From contig LSSK01000270.1 in NCBI GenBank assembly GCA_001969505.1, forward strand, positions 1-35,943: 35,943 nucleotides of DNA, read 5' to 3'. Made by a program: the position numbers and the translations under genes. Source of the stretch: Zancudomyces culisetae (lineage: Eukaryota > Kickxellomycota > Harpellomycetes > Harpellales > Legeriomycetaceae). The notes beneath the pieces were generated by a model. That model had not been told where the DNA came from. It saw only the letters and a list, made by a program, of their open reading frames with translations, and made no database searches. Positions 11,001-20,774 of this stretch are shown here, piece by piece; position 1 is the stretch's first letter, and every line of letters begins with the position of its first letter.

Positions 11001-12549
11001 CGTGGATTTGAAATCGACGAACTCATTGTGAAAAGGCAGAGATACTGCCAGGCATTTGGGTTGGGCACTCACTTGTGTGTTCAGTTTGATTTCCTAGTGT
11101 TTACGCACGAGTACATAATAACTCTTCGTAAAGTTTCCCGCACTTTGACACATCGACTATCATCCCCAGCTACTTTGGACAGAGATACATCTGGACTTGT
11201 GGAAAAAGCTCGGATTGCCTCCAGCTGCAACGAATTGTGTAACGCATTTGGTTTTGATTGCAATGTCCAAACGCTACCTGTACAACCCTCACCGATAGAT
11301 AGGAAATCTGTGGTAATGGGAACTGTTTGGACTTTTCAGCAAACTGCGAGCACTCCATATAACACAGAATTTTCCAAGCTGATAGTATCAAGAATGGTGC
11401 AGAGGTTTGGTAGAGATTATTCGTACTGGGAGCTATTAGAACTTGAGCCAACCCTGCTATGTGGTACACGGGGTGGAAAAGTTGACAAGAAAAACTCAGA
11501 AAATTGTCGCAAAGACTCCCCCACAGATCTGGTAAACAAATTGGACTCACAATCTTTAGATTACACCAGTAAAAAACCTAACTCAAAGCTTAACAATAGT
11601 TACGAGGAAAAAAGGCTAAAAAATATTCAAAACAACAAACAAACGTTGCTTTCACTTGGCTTGGTATCTGAGCTTACACAAGAGGCTAATGATGATTTCA
11701 CCTACTTGAAGTCACTAGGGATTTCGTCAAACGCATCTACAAAGCACACCTCTAATACCAGGTTAGATATTTCTATGGATAAAAACTCTGTGGGTTCGGG
11801 CGTAAAATACAACGATTTTGAAGATGCGAGTACTATATTATTGGAACAGAAAGACAAGGTATCACTTCCCTCCCTTGCTATAATTCCACATATCCCGTTT
11901 GAGTATCTCAACGAGCAATCACTTGATTCACCGGCTCTTAGAGATACCGTGTTTAATATTCCTAGCAATAAAGCGGCCGATACCAACCAGCATCCCATTG
12001 CATCCTCAACAATATCGAATGGTAGTGGAAAAGCTGACGACTTGTTTGCTGATAAAATCTCAAACTATCGGCGACTTTTGCTTTCCCTGGCAAGCTACTA
12101 CGAAGAACGACTCAGCCTGGGTGGCCTGCTAATAATTGGTGTTCAAGATGTTAGAGATCCTACAACAAATCTACTCTGGCCTCTAGGAATGCTTGTAAAT
12201 GAAGATATTACTTTATCATCAACTCGTTTAAAACTCAAAGAGCTCATAGTCACCGTCCCTGATGGTTACGAAAATTCTCGAGACAGATCATATTACAAGA
12301 ATACTCCGTCTTCATCATCACTTTGCGTCCTGAATTGCAAAATAGATGAAATGCCGCATGTACCAATTGTTCATGTAAGTTACGAATAACCCTTATTTTT
12401 TTTTAAAAAAAAATTATATTATTTTACAAAAGGCCGATTTAAACGAACATACATATACTCGCAAATCAAATTTTTATTTCCGTTTTTCTAACCTACATAT
12501 TTTTGGTAATATATAGGCTTACTATCTGGTTTACATGAAGCTATCATAG
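5064..12549 (+). CDS. Chromatin-reader and DNA N6A/N4C methyltransferase fusion
   Basis: Exons 5064-8023, 8144-12374 and 12517-12549 give about 2407 aa. Both introns start GTAAGT and end TAG. The first is inside the Val codon between paired zinc cysteines (LCFVC); the second restores a methylase-like end (HAYYLVYMK). Order: AT-hooks (KRKRGRPK) at 8-15 and 30-37; CX2C-X19-CX2C finger 88-114; chromo-barrel/Tudor-knot domains ~251-305, ~428-483 and ~640-700, each with a W-x3-Y-x-EW core; a divergent fourth ~790-875; ZZ-like finger ~953-999; extended PHD ~1142-1343 with an Asn/Asp/Thr-rich insert; second ZZ-like finger ~1376-1445; GATA-spaced finger 1509-1533; methyltransferase module ~1710-1983 with NFLGRGTD (1755), IGIDINP (1774) and HPPY (1866-1869); second, degenerate module to the end with HIPF (2236-2239). 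The inferred role is nuclear DNA methylation of adenine N6 or cytosine N4 guided by histone marks. Residue modified and activity are unproven. Confidence 0.85.
8024..8143 (+). other. Intron 1 of the reader/methyltransferase gene
   Basis: A 120-nt intron with donor GTAAGT and acceptor GGATAG. Without splicing the upstream frame stops at 8025-8027 and the downstream frame has no ATG here. Splicing completes a Val codon and joins C985 to C988 of one zinc finger, with a downstream HPH. That continuity is the main evidence that this is one gene and not two. Confidence 0.9.
12375..12516 (+). other. Intron 2 of the reader/methyltransferase gene
   Basis: A 142-nt phase-0 intron with donor GTAAGT, a CTAAC branch-like motif at 12488-12492 and acceptor ATATAG. 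Retention would end the protein five residues after HV. Splicing adds an 11-codon exon giving HAYYLVYMKLS, which parallels HEYIITLRK at the end of the first module. The intron contains a T9A9 dyad at 12396-12413. Confidence 0.75.
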
Positions 12550-14009
12550 ACCTCACAAATTTCCGCGTAGGGAGAGACAAAAAGAGACAGAGAGTGGGTT
12601 AACGTACTGTAGCATTTTGCTCACTATATAAACTCTCAAAAATACACACGCGGTTTTTCATACAGGAATGTTAACTATAATCTGGGTCAAATATGTGTAT
12701 GGTACTAGATGAAATTAGTTTTTGTTTTATGCTTTCCGTTTTAATTCAAAAGGGTGTTAATGTTCACAAAATTTATAACGAGAAACACAAAAGTTATAAT
12801 TTATGTGTCGGGATTACTAAACGCTATGGGGGAAAAAACACATTTGGTTCATAAAAACAGCATTTGGGTCTGTTTTACGCTCACAAAACTCTATATCCTA
12901 AACCACTATGTTAATTTTTAAATGAGCCTTGTTTGTTTCATTTTACCAAAGTTTATCTGGGATGAGAGAGAAGACTCATTTCAATATAAACACACTACTA
13001 AATGCTACACCTTTTGTTATAAAAATTATTCAGTAAACACTACAAAGACACCTTTTAGGCAAAATTGGAAAAGTAAAATAAAAAAATGGGTAAGTTTGGG
13101 TTTGATACAGTATATCCAAGGTACAAAATGGTACATAGGACAAACTACTCTATTATTACTATTTCTATTCACATTATAAACTATATTACAAACTCATCTT
13201 CATTGGGACACATTTTAATATTTAAAATACATCAGAAGGTGCGAACTGATAAAAATACGCATGCTCATTGATTATAGAAGCAAAGTTTTAGAAGAGGTTA
13301 CGCACATTGGTCGAGTGCTCAAATATCAAACCTATACAAGAGGGCAGCAAAATTTCAAAAGCAAACTAAAGGTTGTCAAAGAACCCAAAGATATATCTAA
13401 AGGGAGTTAAGGGTTGCTACATATCAGCGATTTTATCCACTACTTTTTTTTTTGTTAGAATAAAGGAATATAAAGTATTATATTATTTATACATTGTACA
13501 AGCTCCAATAAATACATAGTGTATTAGCCAAGATTGATAGTATACATCTGCATCTGTACAAAAGTATACCTTTCACAGTTATTTTAGATACACTTACTGT
13601 GGTATTATTACTATAGAATAATCGGTAAAATACATATTTACATATATACAATTATATATACAACAGTGTAAGAATATCACTATATGTTCAATTTTTTACC
13701 GTTTTATAAATATATAATTATTAAGTGTCTTATTGTATCTCAAATGCCGGAAATAATTATGGATAAATAATTATAATAAAATACTAAATAGGGAATAGGG
13801 AATAGGGAATCGAGTTTTGCGTTTTTTCTCAAAGTTTTTATTCATCTACATTAGCGCAAACGAGCGAAACTGACAATATATTGTTTTATATTCAAAAATT
13901 CATGTGGTTTATGAGTAAAAAGTAGTACAGTCACAAACTAGCTAAAGATTAATAATAACGAGATATTTAGAAAGACCAACAAAACACACACGTATATAAA
14001 ATACACATA
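12550..14009. other. Intergenic region, 1.5 kb, no gene seen
   Basis: Downstream flank of the methyltransferase gene and promoter region of the RTA1-like gene, which run in the same direction. The only repeat I see is GGGAATA, three times in tandem near 13792-13812. The short open frames here have no protein-like features. A TATATAAAA stretch lies about 15 bp from the next ATG, too close to be a normal TATA box. Confidence 0.6.
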
Positions 14010-16148
14010 ATGGATCCATTGATTGGCGCACCGCCGGAAAACATTGGTATGGTTACCTTTGATACACCCTACTTGCAATATTGGCCAAATCCTTCAAAGG
14101 CGTATGGTGCAGCAAGCGGGTTTTTTATAATGATAATTGTGGTGGTTAGCGCAACAGTCATGTCAAAAAACTCTGTTTTCTTCTGTAGTGCTATTTCATG
14201 TTTTGGTAAGTCAGCAAAAAAATACATTCACTTAAACGAGCATAATTGCCCTTTTATATATTCTACTTGGCTACCAAGAAGCCACTTGTGTAAACTAAAA
14301 TATCGTACTTTGCTAAACGTAGTTTCTTTCATCTCTCTGATACTAAGGGGTGCAATGGTTACTACAAGCGAGAGAGCAATACAAATGTATCAGATATCAT
14401 TAGCACTTGACGCACTATCTGCATATCTAGTACACTTTTTAATATATCTATTTTTGTCGATGTGGTAAGAATCTTATAACACTGCTACTATATATCTCGT
14501 ATTATATCTCGTGTTCTTCGAGATAGGCTTTTGCTCATAATATCTCTCCTTTCCCTCCCTAGCATAGTTTTGAGTTAATTTTAATTTTGATACTTACTCG
14601 GTGTAAAAAATTTATTATTTGTAATATGTGTCTAACACTGGACAATATTTCACACACATTAACAGGCATTAACATATACTATTTAGGGCATTACATACTA
14701 CAAAGCGAGACAAGTATGCTTCAGGTTTGAGATATCTAGGCGTATTCACCATAATTGCAAGTACAATTCTATTCCTCATGGGTGTGTCAGTAATTTTCAG
14801 TGACTCTGCGATAACTAGAGGCGTTGGTTACTCGCTCATAGTTTCAACACTAGCAATAAATGTCGGAACAAGCATAACAGTTATCGGAATCATAGTATAT
14901 ACAAATAACATAAAGGTTACAAGTGTTAACGGCAAAAACATCATTTTGATATTATTCCCAAGTCTACTACTGGGAGTTTGGGCGGTAAACAAATTCATAT
15001 TTTGGAGTCAACCTCAAGACAATGCCTATAACACAACTGAACTGTACTTTTACATCTTTGGACCTTTGATAACTGGGTTTATACACGCCTTATGGATAAT
15101 TTTCAACGCCCCAAAGGCGTTTATCTTTATGAATGCAAAGCCAATGGTAGAGAATGTTATTTCTGAGCCCATGATCAAACCACCTGAAAGGGCCATGGGA
15201 GAAAATTTCTTGGAAACGCCCACATTAATGTCACCTCAGCATCTATCAAAACCAAAGGATTCTCCATTTTCATTATCTTCATCTTTGTCATTGTCACCGC
15301 TACCACTGAACCTTCAGAGTACACAGCAACTTAGCGCACATTCACCTTTAAAAACGCAGCAAAAACAGAAAAAACCTCAACTACAAGCCAAGTCTCAGAA
15401 AAAAACTCAAAAACCTGGTCAAAGGCAAAAGCCTTCACAAGAAACTCAACCTTCACAAAAGCAGCAACAAAATCCATTACTATTACCACATTCACAAATG
15501 CAAAATTTACCAAAGCAAAAAACTACGCAAGAGCAGGATCTGGACAATGGGTTTGATGCTGACCCAAAACAATGGCGGACACCAACACAAAGGAGTAGGC
15601 AAATTTCAAACATTCAAGAGGGTGGGCAGGTAGGGGATAAGGGTGATGGTACTGAGCATGGAAATCTCGACAAAAAAGATACAGAAATAAACAAAAATCA
15701 GGGTAAAGATAGGGAGAAAGCACAGGACAGTGTTGGTGATAAAGAGAAAGAACAAGAAAAAGAAAAGGATAAAGATAAAGATAAAGAAAAGGAGAACGAA
15801 GGGGAGGAAAAAGGAAAAATAAAGGGGAGAGATGGTAGTAGTGACAAGAATAAGGATAAAGACAAGGATAAAAATTTGGACCAAAGCCATAATATCAACT
15901 ACAGTGGCCACAACAATAGCAATAGTAATGGCCATAGTTATGGTTATGGCCATGGCCATAGTCACAGTCAAACGCGAGGATCCTCGATCTTCCCGCAAAG
16001 CATCTTTGGGCCGGAAGAAAGACTGTCTAGAGATAGGCTGACCCCAGTGACAAAAAAGAAGGAGTATTGGCCCCTAATCAAATCTAAAAAAGATAAAACA
16101 GGAAATCTCAAACCCTTGGCCGTTAAATTAAGAAACGATTTTCTTTGA
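14010..16148 (+). CDS. RTA1-like seven-helix membrane protein with low-complexity tail
   Basis: Exons 14010-14464 and 14687-16148 (donor GTAAGA, acceptor TTTAG, 222-nt intron) give 638 aa. About seven hydrophobic segments lie at ~34-52, 55-66 (short), 101-115, 130-151, 166-188, 200-223, 236-254 and 272-292; the short second one is uncertain. YWPNPS before helix 1 and ELYFYIF (270-276) entering the last helix resemble RTA1/lipid-translocating exporter proteins of fungi. The Arg and Asp residues usual in that last region are absent, so the family call is tentative; another fungal seven-helix family is possible. Residues ~300-638 are a cytosolic-type tail: Ser/Pro/Leu, then Lys/Gln, then alternating Lys/Asp/Glu, then an Asn/Gly/His/Tyr block, then a basic end. 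A strong donor-like GGTAAGT at 14205-14211 lies within exon 1, but reading through keeps the frame and the later helices. Confidence 0.6.
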
Positions 16149-16176
16149 GTTCATTCAGCTTAATATGGAACCCCGT

Positions 16177-16348
16177 TCAAATTTCATCTGCTGTCACACT
16201 GTCCTGTTTGTTTTTTGTTTTTCCATATTTGGTATTATTATTAGTATTACTATATTTCCCTCTTTTAGGAGGCCATCCTCCTTCAAGCCCCAAATCATTA
16301 TCATGTATGATCTGATGAGCACGACTTTGCATGCTTTTGCTTAGAATA
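16177..16348 (-). CDS. Candidate 3' terminal exon of the TPR-like gene
   Basis: A minus-strand frame ending in TAA or TAG-type stop at 16177 with protein-like content (AHQIIHDNDLGLEGGWPPKR, then Asn/Lys-rich). An AG acceptor lies at 16349-16350, giving phase 2. It is on the same strand as the TPR-like gene whose C-terminus falls in the N gap, and its stop is only 28 bp from the stop of the convergent RTA1-like gene. It could also be chance. Confidence 0.3.
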
Positions 16349-16462
16349 CTGCTCGCATTTATAATAAATAACAAGTATCATATACTACAGCACACATTTG
16401 ACTAGAGTCTAGAGTCTTTTTTTACCATGACATAAATCTATATTTATATCTATATCTAAAAG

Positions 16463-17097
16463 NNNNNNNNNNNNNNNNNNNNNNNNNNNNNNNNNNNNNN
16501 NNNNNNNNNNNNNNNNNNNNNNNNNNNNNNNNNNNNNNNNNNNNNNNNNNNNNNNNNNNNNNNNNNNNNNNNNNNNNNNNNNNNNNNNNNNNNNNNNNNN
16601 NNNNNNNNNNNNNNNNNNNNNNNNNNNNNNNNNNNNNNNNNNNNNNNNNNNNNNNNNNNNNNNNNNNNNNNNNNNNNNNNNNNNNNNNNNNNNNNNNNNN
16701 NNNNNNNNNNNNNNNNNNNNNNNNNNNNNNNNNNNNNNNNNNNNNNNNNNNNNNNNNNNNNNNNNNNNNNNNNNNNNNNNNNNNNNNNNNNNNNNNNNNN
16801 NNNNNNNNNNNNNNNNNNNNNNNNNNNNNNNNNNNNNNNNNNNNNNNNNNNNNNNNNNNNNNNNNNNNNNNNNNNNNNNNNNNNNNNNNNNNNNNNNNNN
16901 NNNNNNNNNNNNNNNNNNNNNNNNNNNNNNNNNNNNNNNNNNNNNNNNNNNNNNNNNNNNNNNNNNNNNNNNNNNNNNNNNNNNNNNNNNNNNNNNNNNN
17001 NNNNNNNNNNNNNNNNNNNNNNNNNNNNNNNNNNNNNNNNNNNNNNNNNNNNNNNNNNNNNNNNNNNNNNNNNNNNNNNNNNNNNNNNNNNNNNNNN
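16463..17097. other. Assembly gap (635 N)
   Basis: An unsequenced stretch. It removes the C-terminal part of the minus-strand TPR-like gene. The stated size may be an estimate. Confidence 1.
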
Positions 17098-18670
17098 GAA
17101 AAGGAGTTATCTACATGTTTATCACTTGCGAGATAAATATTGTCACAAATCCAGTGCAGCGCGTCGTGAATATCCTTGGTGTATATACCATTTGTAGTAG
17201 TTTTGGGATCCTTGTCCAGCTCTTTTAGTCCAAGAAAAAGTGATTTTTGAAGTTCAACCAACATCGTGTTTTCATGTACTAGTATTTGCGAAAATCCAGG
17301 GCAAGGTTGTTTAAAGTGATTTGAGAAAACCAGAAGCGTAGAGATGTGTGATTCCAGATCAGAAAGCCGTTTCTCTCTTCTCAATTTAACAAAGTCTGGG
17401 GAATTTGGATTTGCTGAGCTGTCAATAACTGCCTTTGCCTTGTACTGACAACTCATTGCTGTGTAAACCACTACATATGTACAGTTTAACGTATTTATCG
17501 CTTCTTCGTTGACAGGTTCAATACCAAAAGGTTCGGAAATAGGTTGAGGATGGTTAATATTCATACGGTTTAAAGAAGGATACATTTCGAAGGATAGTTG
17601 GTAAAGAGCACGACCAAGGTAATGCCACACCTGTGTATCGTTTTTTCTTTGCTTTAAGTAACTTATATAATTGGTTATCGACTCTATGGTGGTACCGTTT
17701 TTTTTTATCAGTGTTTATACACATTTATTCACCATACTATCGCAACAATTAATAAAGTGGAAATCGTAAAATATTAAAAAAAATATTTCCATACCTCGGT
17801 TAAGATGGCATTCGCGATAGATGTTTCCTCTAAAATAGTAGTGACCTGGGTCCTTGTTTCCATGCTATAATGGATTTTCAATTAATTTTAGCGCATTGTG
17901 CCAATAAAAGGGATTTAATCAAAAACGATAAAATGGATAATATCAAAAATGTATAAAATAATATATATATATATATAAAGAGAAAAAGTATATTTATGTG
18001 TTTGTGTGAAGGTACACAAATGTTGGAATAAAAATGTGGTGCTTACCTTTTCATGGATTTGGGTAAATTCTAAAGCCTCTTTCTTTTTTCCGAGTTTAAT
18101 ACAGCACAACGAAGCCATCTCCAGTATTTCTCTAACCAATGCCTTCTTTGGATCTAAACCCTTTTTTATTTTCATAAATTCCAAATATTCCTGGCAAAGC
18201 TCTAGCGACCGTTCATAGTTCTGCATAAAATAATACCTCTCAATTGCAAACTTGACTTCAGAAGGTCCGGTTCTACGCCCTATCCATTCGCGAAAACCGA
18301 TGCTCTCTCTATTGTACCACTATTCTAGTCATGTAATTTATGGGGTGAGTTTGGATGGTGATCAACTCATTCATATAGGAAAAGTAGAATTTCGCAAAAC
18401 AAAAAACAGTTTTGCATAAATAATAGGAATCCAGTCAAAAATAAATAAATGAATGAATGAATAGATTACGTTGTCTACTTCTGATTTGGGTTCGTACTGA
18501 ATTTGATCAAGAGAAATGACCTTTTTGGATTTTGGTTCGGCAAAGATACTGTACTTTTCTTTTTCATCTTCTTCATCCTCTGTTGTATCTAATACACTTT
18601 CATTAGTGTTGCTCTTGTTTTTGAGCTGTATTAGACCATGGAATAGGTGGGCATCGTCTTCATTGTCCAT
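17098..18670 (-). CDS. TPR-like helical repeat protein (3' end in the gap)
   Basis: Four visible exons on the minus strand: 18670-18470, 18319-18047, 17864-17795 and 17683-17098, which then runs into the N gap. Introns are 150, 182 and 111 nt, with donors GTAATC, GTAAGC and GTATGG and acceptors all TAG. About 377 residues are visible. Residues 1-67 are acidic and disordered. Next comes FREWIGRRTGPSEVKFAI, then helix pairs with TPR spacing: an IERYYFMQNYERSLELC helix, REILEMASLCCIKLGKKKEAL, DPGHYYFRGNIYRECHLN and QVWHYLGRALYQL. The rest is helical with no motif I can name. The layout recalls small eukaryotic TPR proteins such as vertebrate C8orf76, but that is from memory and weak. The gene is divergent from RPN9. 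The start is the only in-frame ATG before the acidic region. Confidence 0.75.
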
Positions 18671-19075
18671 TGTTGTGTTATACTATTTTTGCAAAATTGT
18701 ACAATACTTATAATAAAAAAGGATGCAGGGATCAATTGGTTCTATTGGTGCAATAATTCTTGCGAAAAGTTTTTCGTTTTTTTTTTTGACAAGAAAAGTT
18801 TACGTCATTTAAACACGTTTAATAAATAAGAACAAATTTCAGAGCTTCCATTGGAAGTTGAGCCAATAAACCTGAGAAGCTTTGAATGTTTCTGGATAGA
18901 ATAAACAAAAAAAAGTAATAATAAAGCAACTCCTCCGTTTAGTTCAGATTTTGGCTAAGATACAGAAATCAAAATAGCGCTAATACACTTTCACAAACTG
19001 ACAATCTCTACGAACATCTAAGTGAGTAAATTTAATTAGAAAACATTTGATCGGCTTACACAAGGAAAGAAAAAG
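18671..19075. promoter_or_regulatory. Shared promoter region between the TPR-like gene and RPN9
   Basis: The 405 bp between the two divergent start codons must hold both promoters and 5' UTRs. I see no clear TATA box and no GGTGGCAAA-type proteasome control element on either strand. It has T/A tracts, including a T10 run near 18778-18787. Confidence 0.5.
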
Positions 19076-20505
19076 ATGGAAGTAGATAATCCTGTGCACG
19101 AATATTTGAAGCTCCTTCACCAACGCGTTCCAGAAAATCTGAAGCCCTGGTGTGTGGAGTTTATGGAGCTGTATGAGCAAAAGTAAGGATATTAATGTAT
19201 ACTTTTTTATGATCGGGGTCTGAGAGGTGGGGAGTAAAGATAAAAGGGATTTCATATAACAATACTAAGACATGCTCTAATTTAATAGATTATGGCACCA
19301 GCTTACAATAAAAACAGAAGAATTTATGCAACTACCAGGAACTGAAGAGTACCGCATTGAAGTGTATAAAAGTTTTATATCAGAGTGGGAAAAGTATATG
19401 AATAAGATCAAGATGATTTTGTTGGGGTTGGTTGCAGCGCGGCAGTTTAAAGGTAATGACAATGATAAAACTACATTTATTCCGTAGTCCCCCCCCCCAC
19501 ATACACACACATTTATTTATAAGTATTATTGTAGAGGGATTTTTAGTTGGGGTAACAACAAAAGCAAGCTAAACTTAACAACTAATCATAAAAATGAAAC
19601 AAACAATAGGTGTTAAGGATGCTCGAGACTTTTTAGCAACTCTGGCGGAAAAAGTGAACAAAGCAGAGAGTCGGGATGCATATATTTTGGCAAAACTTGA
19701 AGAGGCACACTTTAACCTGTTGCTTAATGAAATTGACTTGGCAAAGGAAACAATAGAAAATGCGGACAAAGTTATTACAGGACTGGAAAAAATGGAACCA
19801 GTAGTCTATGGGAGCTACTATCGAGTGAGTGCAGATTATTACAAAGTAAAGGCTGAGTTTGGACAATACTATAAAAACGCCCTGTTGCTGTTGGCGTGTA
19901 TAAATTTATCAGAGCTTAGTGAAGAGGAGAAACTTGGTAGAACCATTGACCTATCGCTAGCCGCGCTTCTTAGCGATACAATATATAACTTTGGAGACTT
20001 GTTATCTCATCCCATTATCGAGACTCTGAAAAACTCGGAGTCAGGCTGGCTTTATGAACTTATATTTGCTTTTAACGGTGGCGACATCGGAAAGCTAGAG
20101 GGATTGGTACCTAAATTCAAATCACAACCTCTGCTTCTGGAGAACATTGAATTTTTACGCCACAAGATCAGATTGATGGCATTAATTGAGTCTGTATTCA
20201 GAAGGCAAGGAAGTTCAGATACTAGCGATCGTAATATTCCGTTTGAAACGCTAGCACAGGAAACCCAGCTACCAGTTTCTGAAATTGAACATCTTGTTAT
20301 GTCAGCTTTATCACTTGGCTTGATAAGGGGGAAAATTGACGAAGTTGATAGGACAGTATTTTTCCAATGGGTGCAACCAAGGTATCTAGGAAAGGCTCAG
20401 ATCGAGGGGATGAGCTCCAGACTTAAACAGTGGGCACAGAGAACGGGTGATATGAAGTCGACTTTGGAAAACTTTATCACATTGGAAGGACTGGTTAAGC
20501 AATAG
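19076..20505 (+). CDS. RPN9: 26S proteasome lid subunit Rpn9 (PSMD13)
   Basis: Exons 19076-19182, 19289-19452 and 19610-20505 give 388 aa, close to the 376-393 aa usual for Rpn9/PSMD13. Introns are 106 and 157 nt, donors GTAAGG and GTAATG, acceptors TAG; an ACTAAT branch-like site precedes the last acceptor. Both junctions keep the frame and rebuild YEQKLWHQLTIKTEEF and a Gly codon before VKDARDFL. The N-terminal two thirds are helical repeats (KLEEAHFNLLLNEIDLAKE, YYKVKAEFGQYYKNALLLL). The C-terminal ~170 residues are a PCI domain with winged-helix features (IPFETLAQETQLPVSEIEHL, then ALSLGLIRGKIDEVDRTVFF). Rpn9 is a scaffold of the 19S regulatory lid and helps hold the lid, including Rpn10, in place. 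Nothing in the sequence looks unusual. The 19594 ATG seen in a longer open frame is inside intron 2. Confidence 0.95.
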
Positions 20506-20774
20506 TTATATCCATTTCTTACTCATTTCTGTCTTATTCTATTATTTCAGCCTCACGTGGCATTGTTTAATATTAATTTTCATCACGAAAAAATACGCTT
20601 GAATAAACTGATTGATATATCCGAACTGGGGGTTTTACTATTTTGGCTTTTGTGGCTTATTGATGTGTGAACTAATTTGATAATTGTATTAAATATAAAA
20701 ACGAGAAAAACGGGGAAAATTAAACTATAGGGTATTTTTGAAAAAAAAAAGGAATGTGTAAACTAATACTATAC

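Noticed and set aside
8136-12389. Separate 1417-aa gene for the methyltransferase half
   Set aside because: The frame opens with GTG in an intron end, lacks an ATG, and its first residues complete a zinc finger begun in the upstream frame. Splicing into one gene is far better supported.
19594-19609. ATG at 19594 as the Rpn9 start
   Set aside because: It lies inside intron 2; two upstream exons encode the conserved Rpn9 N-terminus with correct phases.
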